Assembly: GCA_023362775.1 (NCBI GenBank)
Contig: JALMGJ010000016.1
Coordinates: forward strand, 3,270,001-3,334,000
DNA from: Charina bottae
Taxonomy: Eukaryota > Chordata > Lepidosauria > Squamata > Charinaidae
Reading direction: 5' to 3'
Length of the DNA stretch: 64,000 bases
Part shown: piece after piece, positions 45,400 through 57,660 of the stretch
Numbering within the stretch: the stretch's first letter is position 1
Layout: each line of letters opens with the position of its first letter
The notes under the pieces: generated by a model
What the model saw: only the letters and a program-made list of their open reading frames with translations
Told to the model about the DNA's origin: nothing
Database searches by the model: none
Made by a program: the position numbers and the translations under genes

Positions 45400-46260
45400 G
45401 GTAATACCACTGAGATTCCCATGGCAGATAGCCTGAGATACATTCTGGCACGAGCTATGTGTCTCACACAGCTTAATGTCCTGAATCAGAGTAGGGCCTT
45501 CACCTTAGCCTGATGTAATGCTCTCGCTTCAGCACTTCTGGCTGGAAGATACAAAAAGACATCATGTCCATTATGACTATCTCCTTGTGATTGAGGACAG
45601 GTCCAAACTATCAAACATGTTCTTCTGTATTGCCACTCTTATAAAGAACCTCGAAATGCTCTAATTGCCCCACTCCTGACCTGCAAAACATGATTCACCA
45701 ATCAACAGTATAAGCAATTTCTACTTTCTGACATCAACCCTGAAATGACACACAAGGTTGTCAGGTTCTATGTGGCAACATGCAAAATTAGGCAAAGAAT
45801 AATTAAAAGCAACTGAACCTGCCTGGGTATGGATAGCCAGAATTTGCTCAAGCTCAGCATTAACCGTTGGTTACTTTTTAACTTCTTCTTTTATATTTTA
45901 GTGTAATACAAGCCATGTCAGCTATTATGCTATATTCTTCTCATGTTCTCTTACTCTTTGTCTGTAAGAGAAGTTTATAATCCTCAAATCCCTTTTGGAT
46001 AATTTTACTGTTTATCTACCAATATATTTTCTTACTTGTATTTAATGTTGCTAATTTAAAGTTTATACTACCCAAACTGCTAATTTTAATCTCTTTTCTC
46101 TTTTGTCACACATGTGTAGCCTGAGTACTGTATCTTAGCAGTTTTTTAGTTGTTATTGTCTTTTAGCCAAAATTCTTTGTTTCTATGTACATTTCCTAAT
46201 TACCCTGAAAGTAAACATTTTGAAATATATTTTAATTTTGGGTAATAATACATTACCAGT
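45400..46260 (+). mobile_element. LINE remnant, R4/Dong-like C terminus
   Basis: Frames around 45605-45800 read SNMFFCIATLIKNLEML in one phase and, in another, HVLLYCHSYKEPRNALIAPL then KQFLLSDINPEMTHKVVRFY. The HxxLxC motif and the following FLLSD/VV.FY helices resemble the C-terminal domain of R4-type LINEs. The 3' part is T-rich. Borders and clade are uncertain. Confidence 0.45.
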
Positions 46261-46597
46261 TTAGCTTCAGTAAAAGCCTTCTCCAGCAAACTTAATACTG
46301 TAGCATTTCAGAGGCCACAAGGGTATCAGCTCCAAAAAGTATAAATAGGAAATTTTTTAACTGTATGTATTGCCATTCAGCCCTTCTAGATAAATTATAT
46401 TCCTTTCTGAAAAGTTTTAAAAGTATCATTACTTAATAGCTGATGGAGAGTAATGATTCCATTAAAAGCCCATGTTTTTCAGAAAAATGTATTACCAGCC
46501 ATTTTTAAATTAAAATTATTCCAAAGTGTCAAGTTCTTATAAAAAGAAAAATCAAATTTAAATTTTCTACTGAAAAAGATCCAGGCCTGTCTAGCCA

Positions 46598-46934
46598 CTT
46601 TCAATATGGGGGAAGGGTTAAAAAAGAAGAAGGGAATGGATGAAAGAGAAAAGGAGTTAAAGGAAGAATCAAAAGGAAAGGAAAGGGAAAGGAATAGATA
46701 GAGAGAGAATAGGTTAGAAGAGATTGAAAGATAAAGGAGAGAAAAGATTAGAGACAAAAAAAAGAAGGATACATTGTATTAAATATAATAAAAATAATTA
46801 TATAAAATCAAATGTAAATATATATACATAAATGTAACCATTGTTATGTGTTATATATGATCATTGTTATGTGTTATATGTTTTGTTTATGTTTTATGTT
46901 GAATGTAATAATAAAAAATTATATCTGCAAAAAA
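46598..46934 (+). mobile_element. Likely L1-type 3' UTR fragment with poly(A)
   Basis: An A/G-rich segment followed by an AT-rich UTR ending in aataataaaaaattatatctg and a 12-A run, as in L1 3' ends. No ORF and no secure TSD. Confidence 0.35.
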
Positions 46935-49430
46935 AAAAAATTTCTAATCCATGTTGTAAATTTAAAATATAGGATTAATTAAAGAGCAATATAACCCGTA
47001 AAAAAAAAAATAATATGGGAGAAGTAACCAAATTCTTATAATTAGTACAAAGCACTTGCCAAGATTTCAAGGGGACTAGATAAGAGCTGTCAAGCTGAGA
47101 CCTCAGTAATACATATTCAATATTGTTTCTGTTCCAATGTATGATTGAGGATTTTGTTCAGTCTCATATGTTATGATGGCTTTACAAGTCACTTTGCCTT
47201 GGTCTTTCAAGTCAGTATTGGGCTGGGAAGGGATGTATCCAGACAGACATTTAGCATGTGTGGTTTCCTTAGTCACTTTATGGAGATGACCATAAACCTT
47301 AATTCAACTTGTGTTTCCCTAAATTTCCACCTACTTTAACAGTTGTGCAGGAAGAAATTGAACAAGTCCACGGTCCACCCATGATCACTTTTCCTACTGC
47401 AGAATGTGGTGTCAATAGCTTTAAAACAATTAGGGAAGTCTCACAATACAAACAATACAATTTGACTGATAAACAAATATGCATCACTAAACAGGGGCAA
47501 CATACATTCCCAAGGATGTATGGGGCTCATTCTAGTTTACACAAAATAAAGTGAGTGTTCAAATGGTGGGTCAGAATCATGACAGTTTTTTACATATATA
47601 TGGCATAAAATAACAGAGTGAGAAAAGCTATTTTACAACATTTTCTTTTGTTGCTGCAGAATTGATTTACACTTAATTTTTTGTTGGCAAGTTGGCAGGT
47701 TTTCATGGGAAAAACTAGTTTTGGGAGGAAGGTAGTATATACACCAGAGAATATAATGATGAAGTGTCAGTGAGCAAAAACCAAGCTGATAGATTGTAAC
47801 AATCTAAATTTAACTTCCAAGTACAACTGGCAATCCTGAAACTGAAAGACCTGCTTCCATATCTACAGAAAGATAAATCTAACCCCTTCAGAGTGTTAAT
47901 AACTGACTAGGGAGATGCATTTGTATCCATATTTTATAGTTAGATTCCACCATAATTTGGTATTTTAGGTATTTAGATGCATTTCTATGCACACTAGCCA
48001 GCGGGAGGTCCCATTGGACTCAATGGGATGTACTTTTTCTATGTATACAATACATGACATGGTGGAGCCTGCCTGAGATATTGGTGCAAACTTAGAGCTG
48101 TGTTTGCCAATGTTATTAAATTCATGAGCCAACATAACACTCTCATACCACCTATCCAATGTTCTTCTCATGATGGAGAAGTACCAATGCAGCAATAAGA
48201 AAGAGCAGTGTTTGTTTATTATAAACACCCTTTTAATAGATTACAATATTTTCTCATGTCAGAATGTATTTCAATTTGAGGCTGAATTTTATCATCCTGT
48301 GTTATAGTCAGTGATCAAATGTTCTTTGTTGAAGGAGAGGTTGTTACTTTATCTGAAATATGAAAACAAAAACAAAATGTTTGATGCTTATTTTTGTCAG
48401 GGATCATTTTACACTTATCTGAGTGATGTCAAGAAAGACATTTCATAAATCCATTCTTGGATGGAGAATGATTTGAATACTTTTGAATGATTTGTCCAGC
48501 ATGTTTTCTACATCACTGCTCTGACTTACTATAAAAGCAATAGATTAGGTATATTTTTATACCCTAGGTTTAATATTTTCAAATAGTTTGTCAACAGATA
48601 TGAATAAGTCAATGTTCAAAGAATGTAGACAGAGTTCTACTCCTTCTCAGCATTTTAAATATCACATAATTTGCATCGTTGACTTTAGTATTCTGGTTTT
48701 TCTTCAGGAAATTTCAAAAGGTACATAGAGTTCAGTTATAACTTTATCTTGTAGTCAGTGGGCTAGAAAGTGTTCATTTGCCAATGAATTCTGTGCTTGA
48801 GTGGATGTGGATGTGTATCAGAGAGAGAGGTACATCACCAATTTGTCAAAGTCTTTAATAACTTAGCTGTCCATCAAGAGATCCTGTTGTAAATTTTTGA
48901 AATCTTTCATCCAAATGTGGGAGAATTACATGTACATCTATGACCTGCAATGTAAATTATCCTATTACAAGAAAAAATGATAGTGCTACTCTCAGGTTGC
49001 ATAGTATTGTAGCCCAAACAGATTAAATTTTGGCAATGAAATTTGAGTATAGCTAATCCCTCTATTTGAGAAAAGAATAGTTAGCTTAACATGTTTTTTC
49101 CCCCAATTTTATTTAATAATTTTAGTGCTTTCATTAGGGGAGGGGGGCCCTGCCTCACATAGCTATGGAGAACTGTGAATAAACTACTGACCATTTAGTG
49201 GCCTAGCAAAAAAGAGGTGTTGTTTTTTATGTTTGTTCTTTCAAGGCACCAGTAAGTAAAGGTACCTCCAATTTATATCTCTTATCAGGGATTGGAATAA
49301 CAAATTATCTTTTGCTAACTATTTGGTGTAACATTTAAGGATTGATATAGATGGCAGTTTGCCTTTGTAATCTGCAAGGTTTTGCCAAGTAAGTGTCAGA
49401 TCCAAAGATATTTGAGATGGAGAGAAAAAT
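46935..49430. other. About 2.5 kb without a supported feature
   Basis: AT-rich, with only short frames on either strand (for example 47145-47339, 47965-48228). No recognised motifs, TIRs or LINE tails. Confidence 0.45.
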
Positions 49431-49440
49431 AGAGAATGTG

Positions 49441-49547
49441 GAGTCCTTGCAGTTCTCTGAGCCTTGTTGTTTTCTTGCAGATGTTTCGTTGCCAGGCTAG
49501 GCAACATCTTCAGTGCAAAAAGGGAGTGGGACTTGCTCTCTGTCAAG
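49441..49547 (-). mobile_element. Mini Penelope-like insertion (107 bp)
   Basis: It consists only of the PLE terminal block (ccttgttgttttcttgcag ... aaaagggagtgggacttgct) found at 15790-15890 and, in sense, at 44990-45102. A perfect 10-bp TSD agagaatgtg flanks it (49431-49440 and 49548-49557), so it is a genuine, extremely 5'-truncated insertion rather than a relic of a longer one. Confidence 0.85.
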
Positions 49548-49557
49548 AGAGAATGTG

Positions 49558-50334
49558 CCTCAAATGGAAACCCCATCCATTATAAATCCAGATGAATCTA
49601 ACATAAGGTAATGGCTACTTTCTGATTTCATTTTAGCTTAACTGCTTCCTCTTTTGCTCAGTGTCCTTGAAGCAAAGATAATTGGCTTTTTCCTCTTCTG
49701 TAACCATAATGTGGGAAGTGATTGCTCTTACCCCTCATGGGATTCACAATGCATATTATCCTAATTGTAGTGGTGAATCAGGATCAAAATGTGTTAAGAC
49801 CTGGAAGTGTTAAAAGCCAGTCTTTAGTCACTGAAAAACCTTTGTCATATTTAACTGTCCAAGACTCTCAGCCTTTCCCTGAAAAGGAAATCCATACACA
49901 ACTTTAGCAAATTTGCCAAGGGATCAAATTAATCACTTTGAAGAATATCTAACATTATGGGCACAATCCAACACAGAGTTCAGGGCAACATAATACAGGC
50001 AAGAGTGCCTTGAAATTTGTCCAGAGTGCCACAGTCTCAACATTGAAAAAGATAAATATATTACAATAAAGGAAATGGATTTGATTGGAGAAAACATACG
50101 AATGACTTTTAGATAAAGTTAAAATATAGTGTCTGGAAATTAAAAATGAATCTTGAGCAGCATAAGTTTCTGAATCCAGGCATTTTAGATTCATATTCCA
50201 GAACCACCTGATCATGATGCAGAGTGAGGTAGCTTCTCAGGCAGCATATGGTTCACTATGCATTTTAATATTATATTCATATATTGCATTTTATAATCAA
50301 AGATGGGAAGAGATGGTTTCAAAATTGTATTCCT
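49558..50334. other. No supported feature
   Basis: About 0.8 kb with nothing recognised. Confidence 0.4.
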
Positions 50335-50475
50335 TCTGGGCTAATTGATTATAGCTGAGAAGGAGTGACTGTCCCAAGGTCATCCAGCTGGTTTCCATGC
50401 CTTAGGGAGGTCTGGAACCTGGGTCTCCCCCTTCCTAGTATATCACCTTCACCATTACACCACTCTGGTTGTCTA
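50335..50475 (-). mobile_element. MIR/CORE-like SINE fragment
   Basis: The plus strand shows gtgactgtcccaaggtcatc, cagctggtttccatgcctta and a tRNA-like complement ending caccattacaccactctgg. Confidence 0.65.
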
Positions 50476-50819
50476 CTTTTTAAATTGAAGAACAAGAGAT
50501 AAATATAGACATACCTTATTTTAATTACCTTCTAAAAAGGGTTTAAACTGACATGGAAATTAGTTCATCTTGTCATGTTCAGAGTATATGTTCCACCAAT
50601 GGATGGATGCATCCACATATTGTAATGCAAACTTCCCTGATTTGAATTTTCGAAACTGGGACACCATATCAATCTGTATTTGCACTTTTCTGGATTTTAT
50701 AATGCAGGCTTGTAAACAACTGAAAACTAAAAATGTGTAGATTAATGCACATTTTGTATACAAGAGTAAATAAAGTGCCTTTTATGAGGAGAAATGTATA
50801 TAAATATGTCTATAGAAAA

Positions 50820-51321
50820 GCAAGGAGAGATAATGAGGCTTTCTTAAATGAACAAAGAAATCGAGGAAAACAATGGAATGGGGAAGACTAGAGATCTCTT
50901 CAAGAAAATCGGAGATATCAAGGGAACGTTTTGTGCAAAGATGGGCATGATAAAGGACAAAAAAGGCAGGGACCTAACAGAAGCAGAAGAGATTAAGAAG
51001 AGGTGGCAAGAATACACAGAAGAACTATACAAGAAAGATCTTAATGTCCCTGATAAATACGATGGTGTGGTCACTGACCTTGAGCTGGACATCCTAGAGA
51101 GTGAAGTCAAGTGGGCCTTAGGAAGCATTACTGACAACAAAGCTAGAGGTGAAGACAGTATCCCAGCTAAGCTATTTAAAATCCTAAAAGATGATGCTGT
51201 TAAAGTGCTGCACTCAATATGCCAACAAATTTGGAAAACTCAACAGTGGCCACAGGATTGGAAAAGGTAAGTTTACGTTCCAATTCCAAAGAAAGGCAAT
51301 GCCAAAGAATGTTCAAACTAC
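50820..51321 (+). mobile_element. Bov-B (RTE) LINE, 5' portion of an interrupted copy
   Basis: The frame 50848-51270 reads DLFKKIGDIKGTFCAKMGMI, EEIKKRWQEYTEELYKKDLN and IPAKLFKILKDDAVKVLHSI, the region just N-terminal to the RT palm in Bov-B. It is 5'-truncated (no endonuclease). It stops at 51321, where a PLE is inserted, and resumes at 55421 after a 12-bp TSD. Confidence 0.9.
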
Positions 51322-53823
51322 GTATTGTCGAAGGCTTTCACGGCCAGAGTTCGATGGCTGTTGTGGGTCTTCCGGGCTGTGTGGCCGTGTTCTGGAAGTT
51401 GTGGTTCGTAACGTTTCGCCAGCATCTGTGGCCAGCATCTTCAGAGGGCAGGAGCACAGACAGAAGCGAAATCTCTGTGCCTAGGTAGAGTGGCAATGTT
51501 TTGTTTGTTTTCTATTTATAGAGCTAAGTTATAGGAGATTAGGTGGAGTTTTTTGTTGTGTTGAAATGTTAACGAGTGGCTGATGAGCGTGATTAGCATG
51601 TTCATTGTGAGAAGTATTCCCATGTCCTGGTGGTTGGACTGAGTTCGTTGACCTTTTTCAGGCTGTGTTTTTCAGGACTGGTAGCCAGGTTTTGCTAATT
51701 TTTAGACTTTCTTCTTTTTTATTGTAACTGTGCTGGTGTTTGTGAATTTCAATGGCTTCTCTGTATAATCTGGTGTAGTGGCTTTTGGTGTTGTCCAGTA
51801 TTTCTGTGTTTTCAAATAGGATTTTGTGTCCCGCTTGCTTGAGAGCATGTTCAGCTACTGAAGATTTTTCTGGTTGCTGCAGTCTGCAGTGTCTTTCGTG
51901 TTCTTTTATCCTGGTGTGAATGCTTCATTTTGTGGTTCTGATGTATACTTGTCCGCAGCTGCATGGTATACGGTATACTCCTGCAGCGGTGCGGGGTCCC
52001 TTTTGTCTTTTGCTGATTTTAGCATTTGTTGTATTTTCCTGGTGGGTCTGAAGACTATTTGAAAGTTGTGTTTTTCCATCAGTTTTCCCATGCGGTCAGT
52101 GACTCCTTTGATGTAGGGCAGGAATACTTTGTTTGTGGGGGGCTGTTTTTCTTCAGTTGGATGTTGTTTTCTTGGTTTGATGGCTCTTTTTATTTTATTC
52201 ATTGGAATAGCCATTCGCCTGTAGGACTCAATTCAGATGGTTAAGTTCATTGTTGAGAAATTGGGTTTCACAGTTTCGATTAGCACGATACACCAAGGTT
52301 TTGATCATGCCTCTCTTTTGTCGTGGGTGGTGATTGGAATTTTTGTGCAGATACCAGTCTGTATGGGTGGGTTTTCTGTATACTTTGTGTCCTAGTTTGA
52401 GGTCTGGTTTGTGTATGACCAGCGTATCTAAAAATGGAAGTTTGCCATCAGTTTCTTTTTCCATAGTGAATTGTATATTGGGGTGGATGCCGTTTAGGTG
52501 GTCCAGAAATTTCTCCAGTTCTTCTTCAGTATGACTCCAAATTGCGAAGGTGTCATCCACGAACCGGAACCAGACTGTTGGTGTAATGGGAGCCGATTCC
52601 AAAGCCTGTTTTTCAAAATGTTCCATGTAAAAGTTTGCTATGACTGGGCTCAGGGGTTTTCCCATGGCAATGCCATCCATCTGTTCGTAGAACTCATTCT
52701 CCCATTGAAAGTAACTAGTTGTTAGGCAGTGTTGAAATAAAGCTGTAATGTCTTCTGAGAAGATTTGTTTGATGAGTGCCAGGGTGTCCCTTACTGGTAC
52801 CTTGGTAAACAGGGATACCACGTCAAAGCTGACCAGTTTGTCCCTGTGGTTGAGTTTTAGGGTGCTGATTTTGTTGATGAAGTGTCCTTAGTCTTTGATG
52901 TGTGATGGCGTCTGTCCGATGTGGGTCTGTAAAAGGGTTGCCAAATGTTTGGATAATTCATATGTTGGGGAGCCAATGGCACTTACAATGGGTCTGAGTG
53001 GGATCAAGTCTTTGTGGATTTTGCGGAGTCCGTATAGTCTTGGTGAGAGAGCTTCTGTCTTGCAAATAAATTGTAGTACGTTGGGATGCAGGGAGGAGCT
53101 CTTTATCAGTGTGTTCATTTGCTTCATGATTTTGTTGGTCGGATCCCGTCTTATTGTTCTGTATGTGGTGGGGTCTAGTAGTTCTCTGATTTTGTCTTTG
53201 TATTCATATGTGTTCATAATTACTGTGGCGTTGCCTTTGTCCGCTGGAAGGATGATGATGTCTGGGTCCGAATTGAGGGTCTCTATGGCGTTTCTCTCCT
53301 TCTTAGTAATGTTGCTGGTAGGGGGCTTTGCTTTCCTTAGGATTCTTGCCACTTCACCCCTTATTTCTTCTGCTTCTTCCTCTGGCCATTGGTGAATGGC
53401 TGATTCCACATTGGCAATGATATCTTCCACCGGAATTCTGGTGGGTGTAATTGCAAAGTTTCCTCCTTTGCTTAGGATGGAGGTTTCTTCAGGAGAGAGT
53501 AGGCGTTCTGTCAAATTGATGACAATGCGTGAAGTATCCAGTGCCGGTTTTGGTTGACTGTTTTGGCATTTGTTAAATTTTTGCTTTCGTCTGTTTGTGT
53601 AGTCAATGATGTCCTTTTCCATTTTTCTGTAAGATATGGTATCAATCTTGTCCCAATCCTGGCTTCTCATTTTGTGACTGAGGCTCATATGTGTGGCGAA
53701 TAGATCTTTTTCTGTGATGGCAAGATTTCTGAGGGTTGTGTGAATTCTCTCGCGCAGGAGGGCTTTTTCAAGGCGGTCGTAAATGCGGCTGGCTTGTGAT
53801 GATTTGAAGGTCCTTTTTGTTCT

Positions 53824-55007
53824 TTTTTATTAAAGTTTTATTAAAGTTTTAAATATACAAAGTTAAAAGTTGAAAATGAAACAGAAATAGAAATACAAAT
53901 TAAAAAGAAAAGAAAAGTGTAGTAAAGTAAAAGAAAGAAAGAAAGAAACAAACAAACATAGAAATTAGATAACTTCCGATCTATCTATGGTCATAAAGGT
54001 AAAATAGATAGTGGCTGTTGTGGGTCTTCCGGGCTGTGTGGCCGTGTTCTGGAAGTTGTGGTTCACCTAATCTCCTATAATTTAGCTCTATAAATAGAAC
54101 ATTGCCACTCTACCTGGGCACAGAGATTTTGCTTCTATCTGTGCTCCTGCCTTCTGAAGATGCTGGCCACAGATGCTGGCGAAACGTTAGGAACCACAAC
54201 TTCCAGAACACGGCCACACAGCCCGGAAGACCCACAACAGCCATTGAACTCCGGCCGTGAAAGCCTTCGACAATACATGGTAAAATAGATAGTTTATTCT
54301 TACATGCTGGCTATTCATATAACATTCATATATATTTCTTGTCTAATATATACTATCTATATATATTCTAGTCATCAAAACCCCATGCAAGCTTTACTCC
54401 TCCTGCTTTTTGCAAATAGTCCATCAAAGGCTTCCACTCTTTAAGAAAATAATAGTTTGAGTTTTCTTTTAATAAGCATGTCAGTTTGTCATTTTCTGCC
54501 ATCTCTAATAATTTCAACATCCATTCCTGTATTGTTGGTACATTTTGATTTTTCCAATTTTGTGCATATAAAAGTCTTGCTGCTGTAATCATGTATTGTA
54601 TTATTCTAAAGAAATGTTTTTCTATTTGTACATCCCAAATTCCAAGTAAAAAAAATTCTGGTTTAAATGGTATTCGTATCTGTAGTATATTTTGCATCAA
54701 TGAATGTATCTCGGTCCAAAATTCTTTTGCAATTTTGCATGTCCACCACATATGGTAAAAAGACCCTTCTTGTTTTTTACATTTCCAACATAAGTTGGAA
54801 ATATTCCCGTACATTTTTGAAAGTTTTTGTGGGGTCATATACCATGGGTACATCATCTTATAAAAGTTTTCTTTTAGGTTGTAAGACAAGGTGAATTTTA
54901 ATCCTTTAGTCCACATGTCTTCCCATTGTTAAAGTTGTATATTGTGACCAATATTTTTTGCCCATTGAATCATACAATTTTGTAACTTGTTCCTCCACCA
55001 TTTCTCC
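53824..55007 (-). mobile_element. L1 LINE, 5'-truncated, inserted in the PLE
   Basis: A perfect 21-bp TSD flanks it (53803-53823 and 55008-55028; begins tttgaaggtcc, ends tttgttct). The minus-strand frame 54916-54368 is the C-terminal end of L1 ORF2: a CWKC...HMWWTC zinc-binding motif (54795-54740), then FFLLGIWDVQ and a terminal FLKEWKPLMDYLQKAGG. The 3' UTR and short poly(A) lie at the low-coordinate end. The mini-PLE at 54012-54278 interrupts it. Confidence 0.9.
54012..54278. mobile_element. Mini Penelope-like element (267 bp, foldback)
   Basis: A perfect 14-bp TSD ggtaaaatagatag flanks it (53998-54011 and 54279-54292). The ends form a ~54-bp inverted repeat (tggctgttgtgggtcttccg ... against cggaagacccacaacagcca). 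The interior matches the PLE 3' non-coding end (51420-51540 complement), so all protein-coding sequence is gone. Confidence 0.9.
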
Positions 55008-55420
55008 TTTGAAGGTCCTTTTTGTTCTGAGAAAGGCTGGAATGGTCCTGGTATCTCTGCATCGCATTAGGAAGGTTAAGGAGCAGAGTAGGTGTGCTTT
55101 TCTTTTCCGGAGTGTTTCCAGTCTCCGTGTCTGTTGGAACGTTTCCTCCCTGTAGAGGCATTCAATGTATTGTCGAAGGCTTTCATGGCCGGAGTTCGAT
55201 GTCTGTTGTGGGTCTTCCGGGATGTGTGGCCGTGTTCTGGAAGTTGTGGTTCCTAACGTTTCGCCAGCATCTGTGGCCAGCATCTTCAGGGGGCAGGAGC
55301 TGTCTGTGCTCCTGCCCTCTGAAGATGCTGGCCACAGATGCTGGCGAAATGTTAGGAACCAAAACTTCCAGAACACGGCCACACAGTCCGGAAGACCCAC
55401 AACAGCCATGTTCAAACTAC

Positions 55421-56705
55421 CATACAATTGCGCTCATTTCACATGCTAGCAAGGTTATGCTCAAAATCCTACAAGCTAGGCTTCAGCAGTATGTGAACCG
55501 AGAACTACCAGAAGTGCAAGCTGGGTTTCGAAGAGGCAGAGGAACTAGAGATCAGATTGCCAACATTCGCTGGATCATGGAAAAAGCAAGAGAGTTCCAG
55601 AAAAACATCTACTTCTGCTTCATTGACTACGCTAAAGCCTTTGATTGTGTGGATCGCAACAAACTGTGGCAAATTCTTAAAGAGATGGGAGTACCAGATC
55701 ACCTTACCTGTCTCCTGAGAAACCTGTATGCGGGTCAAGAAGCAACAGTTAGAACCAGACATGGAACAACCGATTGGTTCAAAATTGGGAAAGGAGTACG
55801 ACAAGGCTGTATATTATCACCCTGCTTATTTAACTTATATGCAGAGTACATCATGAGAAATGCCGGGCTGGATGAATCACAAGACGGAGTTAAGATTGCT
55901 GGGAGAAATATCAACAACCTCAGATATGCAGACGATACCACCCTAATGGCAGAAAGTGAAGAGGAGCTAAAGAGCCTCTTGATGAGGGTGAAAGAGGAGA
56001 GTGCAAAAGCTGGCTTGAAAGTCAACATTAAAAAAACTCAGATCATGGCATCTGGCCCCATCACCTCCTGGCAAATAGAAGGGGAAGAAATGGAAGCAGT
56101 GACAGATTTTATTTTCTTGGGCTCCAAGATCACCGCAGACGGTGACTGCAGCCATTAAATTAAAAGATGCTTGCTCCTTGGGAGGAAAGCTATGGCAAAC
56201 CTAGACACCATATTAAAAAGCAGAGACATCACCTTGCCGACAAAGGTCCGTATAATTAAAACTATGTTTTTCCCAGTAGTAATGTATGGCTGTGAGAGTT
56301 GGACCATAAGGAAGGCTGAGCGCCGAAGAATTGATGCTTTTGAACTGTGGTGCTAGAGAAGACTCTTGAGAGTCCCTTGGACTGCAAGGAGGTCAAATCA
56401 GTCAATCCTAAAGGAAATCAACCCTGACTGCTCATTGGAAGGACAGATACTGAAGCTGAAGCTCAAATACTTTGGCCACCTAATGCGAAGAGAGGACTCA
56501 CTGGAAAAGACCCTGATGCTGGGAAAGACTGAAGGCAAAAGGAGAAGGGGACGGCAGAGGATGAGATGAACAGATAGCATCACTGATGTAATGAACATGA
56601 ATTTGTGTAAACTCCGGCAGACAGTGGAGGACCGGAAGGCCTGGCTTGCTATTTTCCATGAGGTCACGAAGAGTCGGACATGACTAAACGACTGAACAAC
56701 AACAA
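55421..56705 (+). mobile_element. Bov-B (RTE) LINE, 3' portion with RT palm
   Basis: This is the continuation of 50820-51321. The frame to 56158 includes VQAGFRRGRGTRDQIANIRW, FIDYAKAFDCVD (palm A), VRQGCILSPCLFNLYAEYIM and the catalytic LRYADDTTLMAE (about 55918-55950). A stop replaces a sense codon at 56156-56158 (DCSH*IKRCLLLGRKAM) and another lies at 56354-56356 (ELWC*RRLLRVPWTARRSNQ), so the ORF has few lesions. The 3' end is gaagagtcggacatgactaa followed by acgactgaacaacaac, the tail shared with Sauria-type SINEs. Confidence 0.92.
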
Positions 56706-57644
56706 ATAATAGGAAATATATACTTGCAAATGCATGCACATTTTCCATGCTGTTGGTTTGTTTGTTTTGTAAACAGAACAGAAAAGACTTAAGGTTGGAA
56801 AATGGGAGATTGAGCAAGATCATACTTGGTAGAATATTGTATAATCCTACTGTTATCCTATAAGCAACTTCTGTTTCTCTGGAACCAAATGAATATTTAG
56901 GCTGTAGAGGAATAAAAGATCAGATGGGGTGATATACAGATACTTTTAAAATTTGTCCAATGAACATCCCCTTGAAAGTGGGCCCAGGAGAGCTAAGCAG
57001 AAACAGCAACCAGATATAATTAAACAAGACATGCTACAGAGTTAGTGTTTTGCTTTTTATGTCCAAAGAACCATAGCCAAGCTTGTTTTGTGCAATCAGG
57101 AGACAAGGCTGTTCCGTACCCTGAGGTCTTCCCATTCCTCTAACAATGTTATGGAACATGGCAATTCACCATGCACATTTATCATGGCGTAACAATCACA
57201 CAGCCAGATGGAAAAGTGGAACAGTGCAGCTACTACCTCTTCATGGCTCTGACACTAAGCAACCTAATGAGGACCAATAAACTGAAATTTAAAAAAAGGA
57301 CTGGGTGAAAAATCCAGGACCATTTTCAAACTGCTTTTTTGCAACTTCTAATATATTTCCAGTGTCAATTTTTGTATATAACTTTCTCTGATGCAGGCTT
57401 TCAAATGTAGATATCCCTGAGGTTAATACCTTAATTACTAGAGCAGTGCAATGCTTGGGTGCTTGGGACCATGCTTGGCACTTGTCTGCACCTCCTTAAA
57501 ACAACTTTGTGTTTCCTGGGATCACATGTTTGCCCTTTGCAGGTGCAGCATTATCCCTGGAAAAGACATTTGGTTTAAGGAAGGGCAGACAGCTGCTATG
57601 TGTGCGTTCCTATATGATCTGAAGCATCTTTTTATCTTTGCATC
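56706..57644. other. No supported feature
   Basis: About 0.9 kb, AT-rich, no recognised signal. Confidence 0.45.
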
Positions 57645-57660
57645 CAAAGTGCAAATTACT

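Larger units (their letters stand above)
51322..55408 (-). mobile_element. Penelope-like element inserted in Bov-B
   Basis: A 12-bp TSD tgttcaaactac flanks it (51310-51321 and 55409-55420). On the minus strand: RT N-terminal region 53688-52888 (IILPADKGNATVIM, YGLRKIHKDLIPLRPIVSAI), one in-frame stop at 52888-52890, then RT core in the same frame to 52228 (MDGIAMGKPLSPVIANFYME; the catalytic WFRFVDDTFAIW; KLPFLDTLV). After a frameshift comes the linker (51906-52214) and, in another phase near 51990-51890, GVYRIPCSCGQVYI, the start of the GIY-YIG domain, followed by a stop. Ends carry the terminal repeat (tattgtcgaaggctttc...), inverted and then direct at the 5' side (55160-55408). Inactive, and split by an L1 at 53824-55007. 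Confidence 0.9.

Noticed and set aside
52895..53395. 166-codon plus-strand frame with hydrophobic stretches
   Set aside because: Antisense of the PLE reverse transcriptase; the minus strand carries the conserved motifs.
55094..56158. A 354-codon frame that looks like one large protein
   Set aside because: It is a chance fusion of antisense PLE terminal sequence (to 55408) with the Bov-B reverse transcriptase across the insertion junction.
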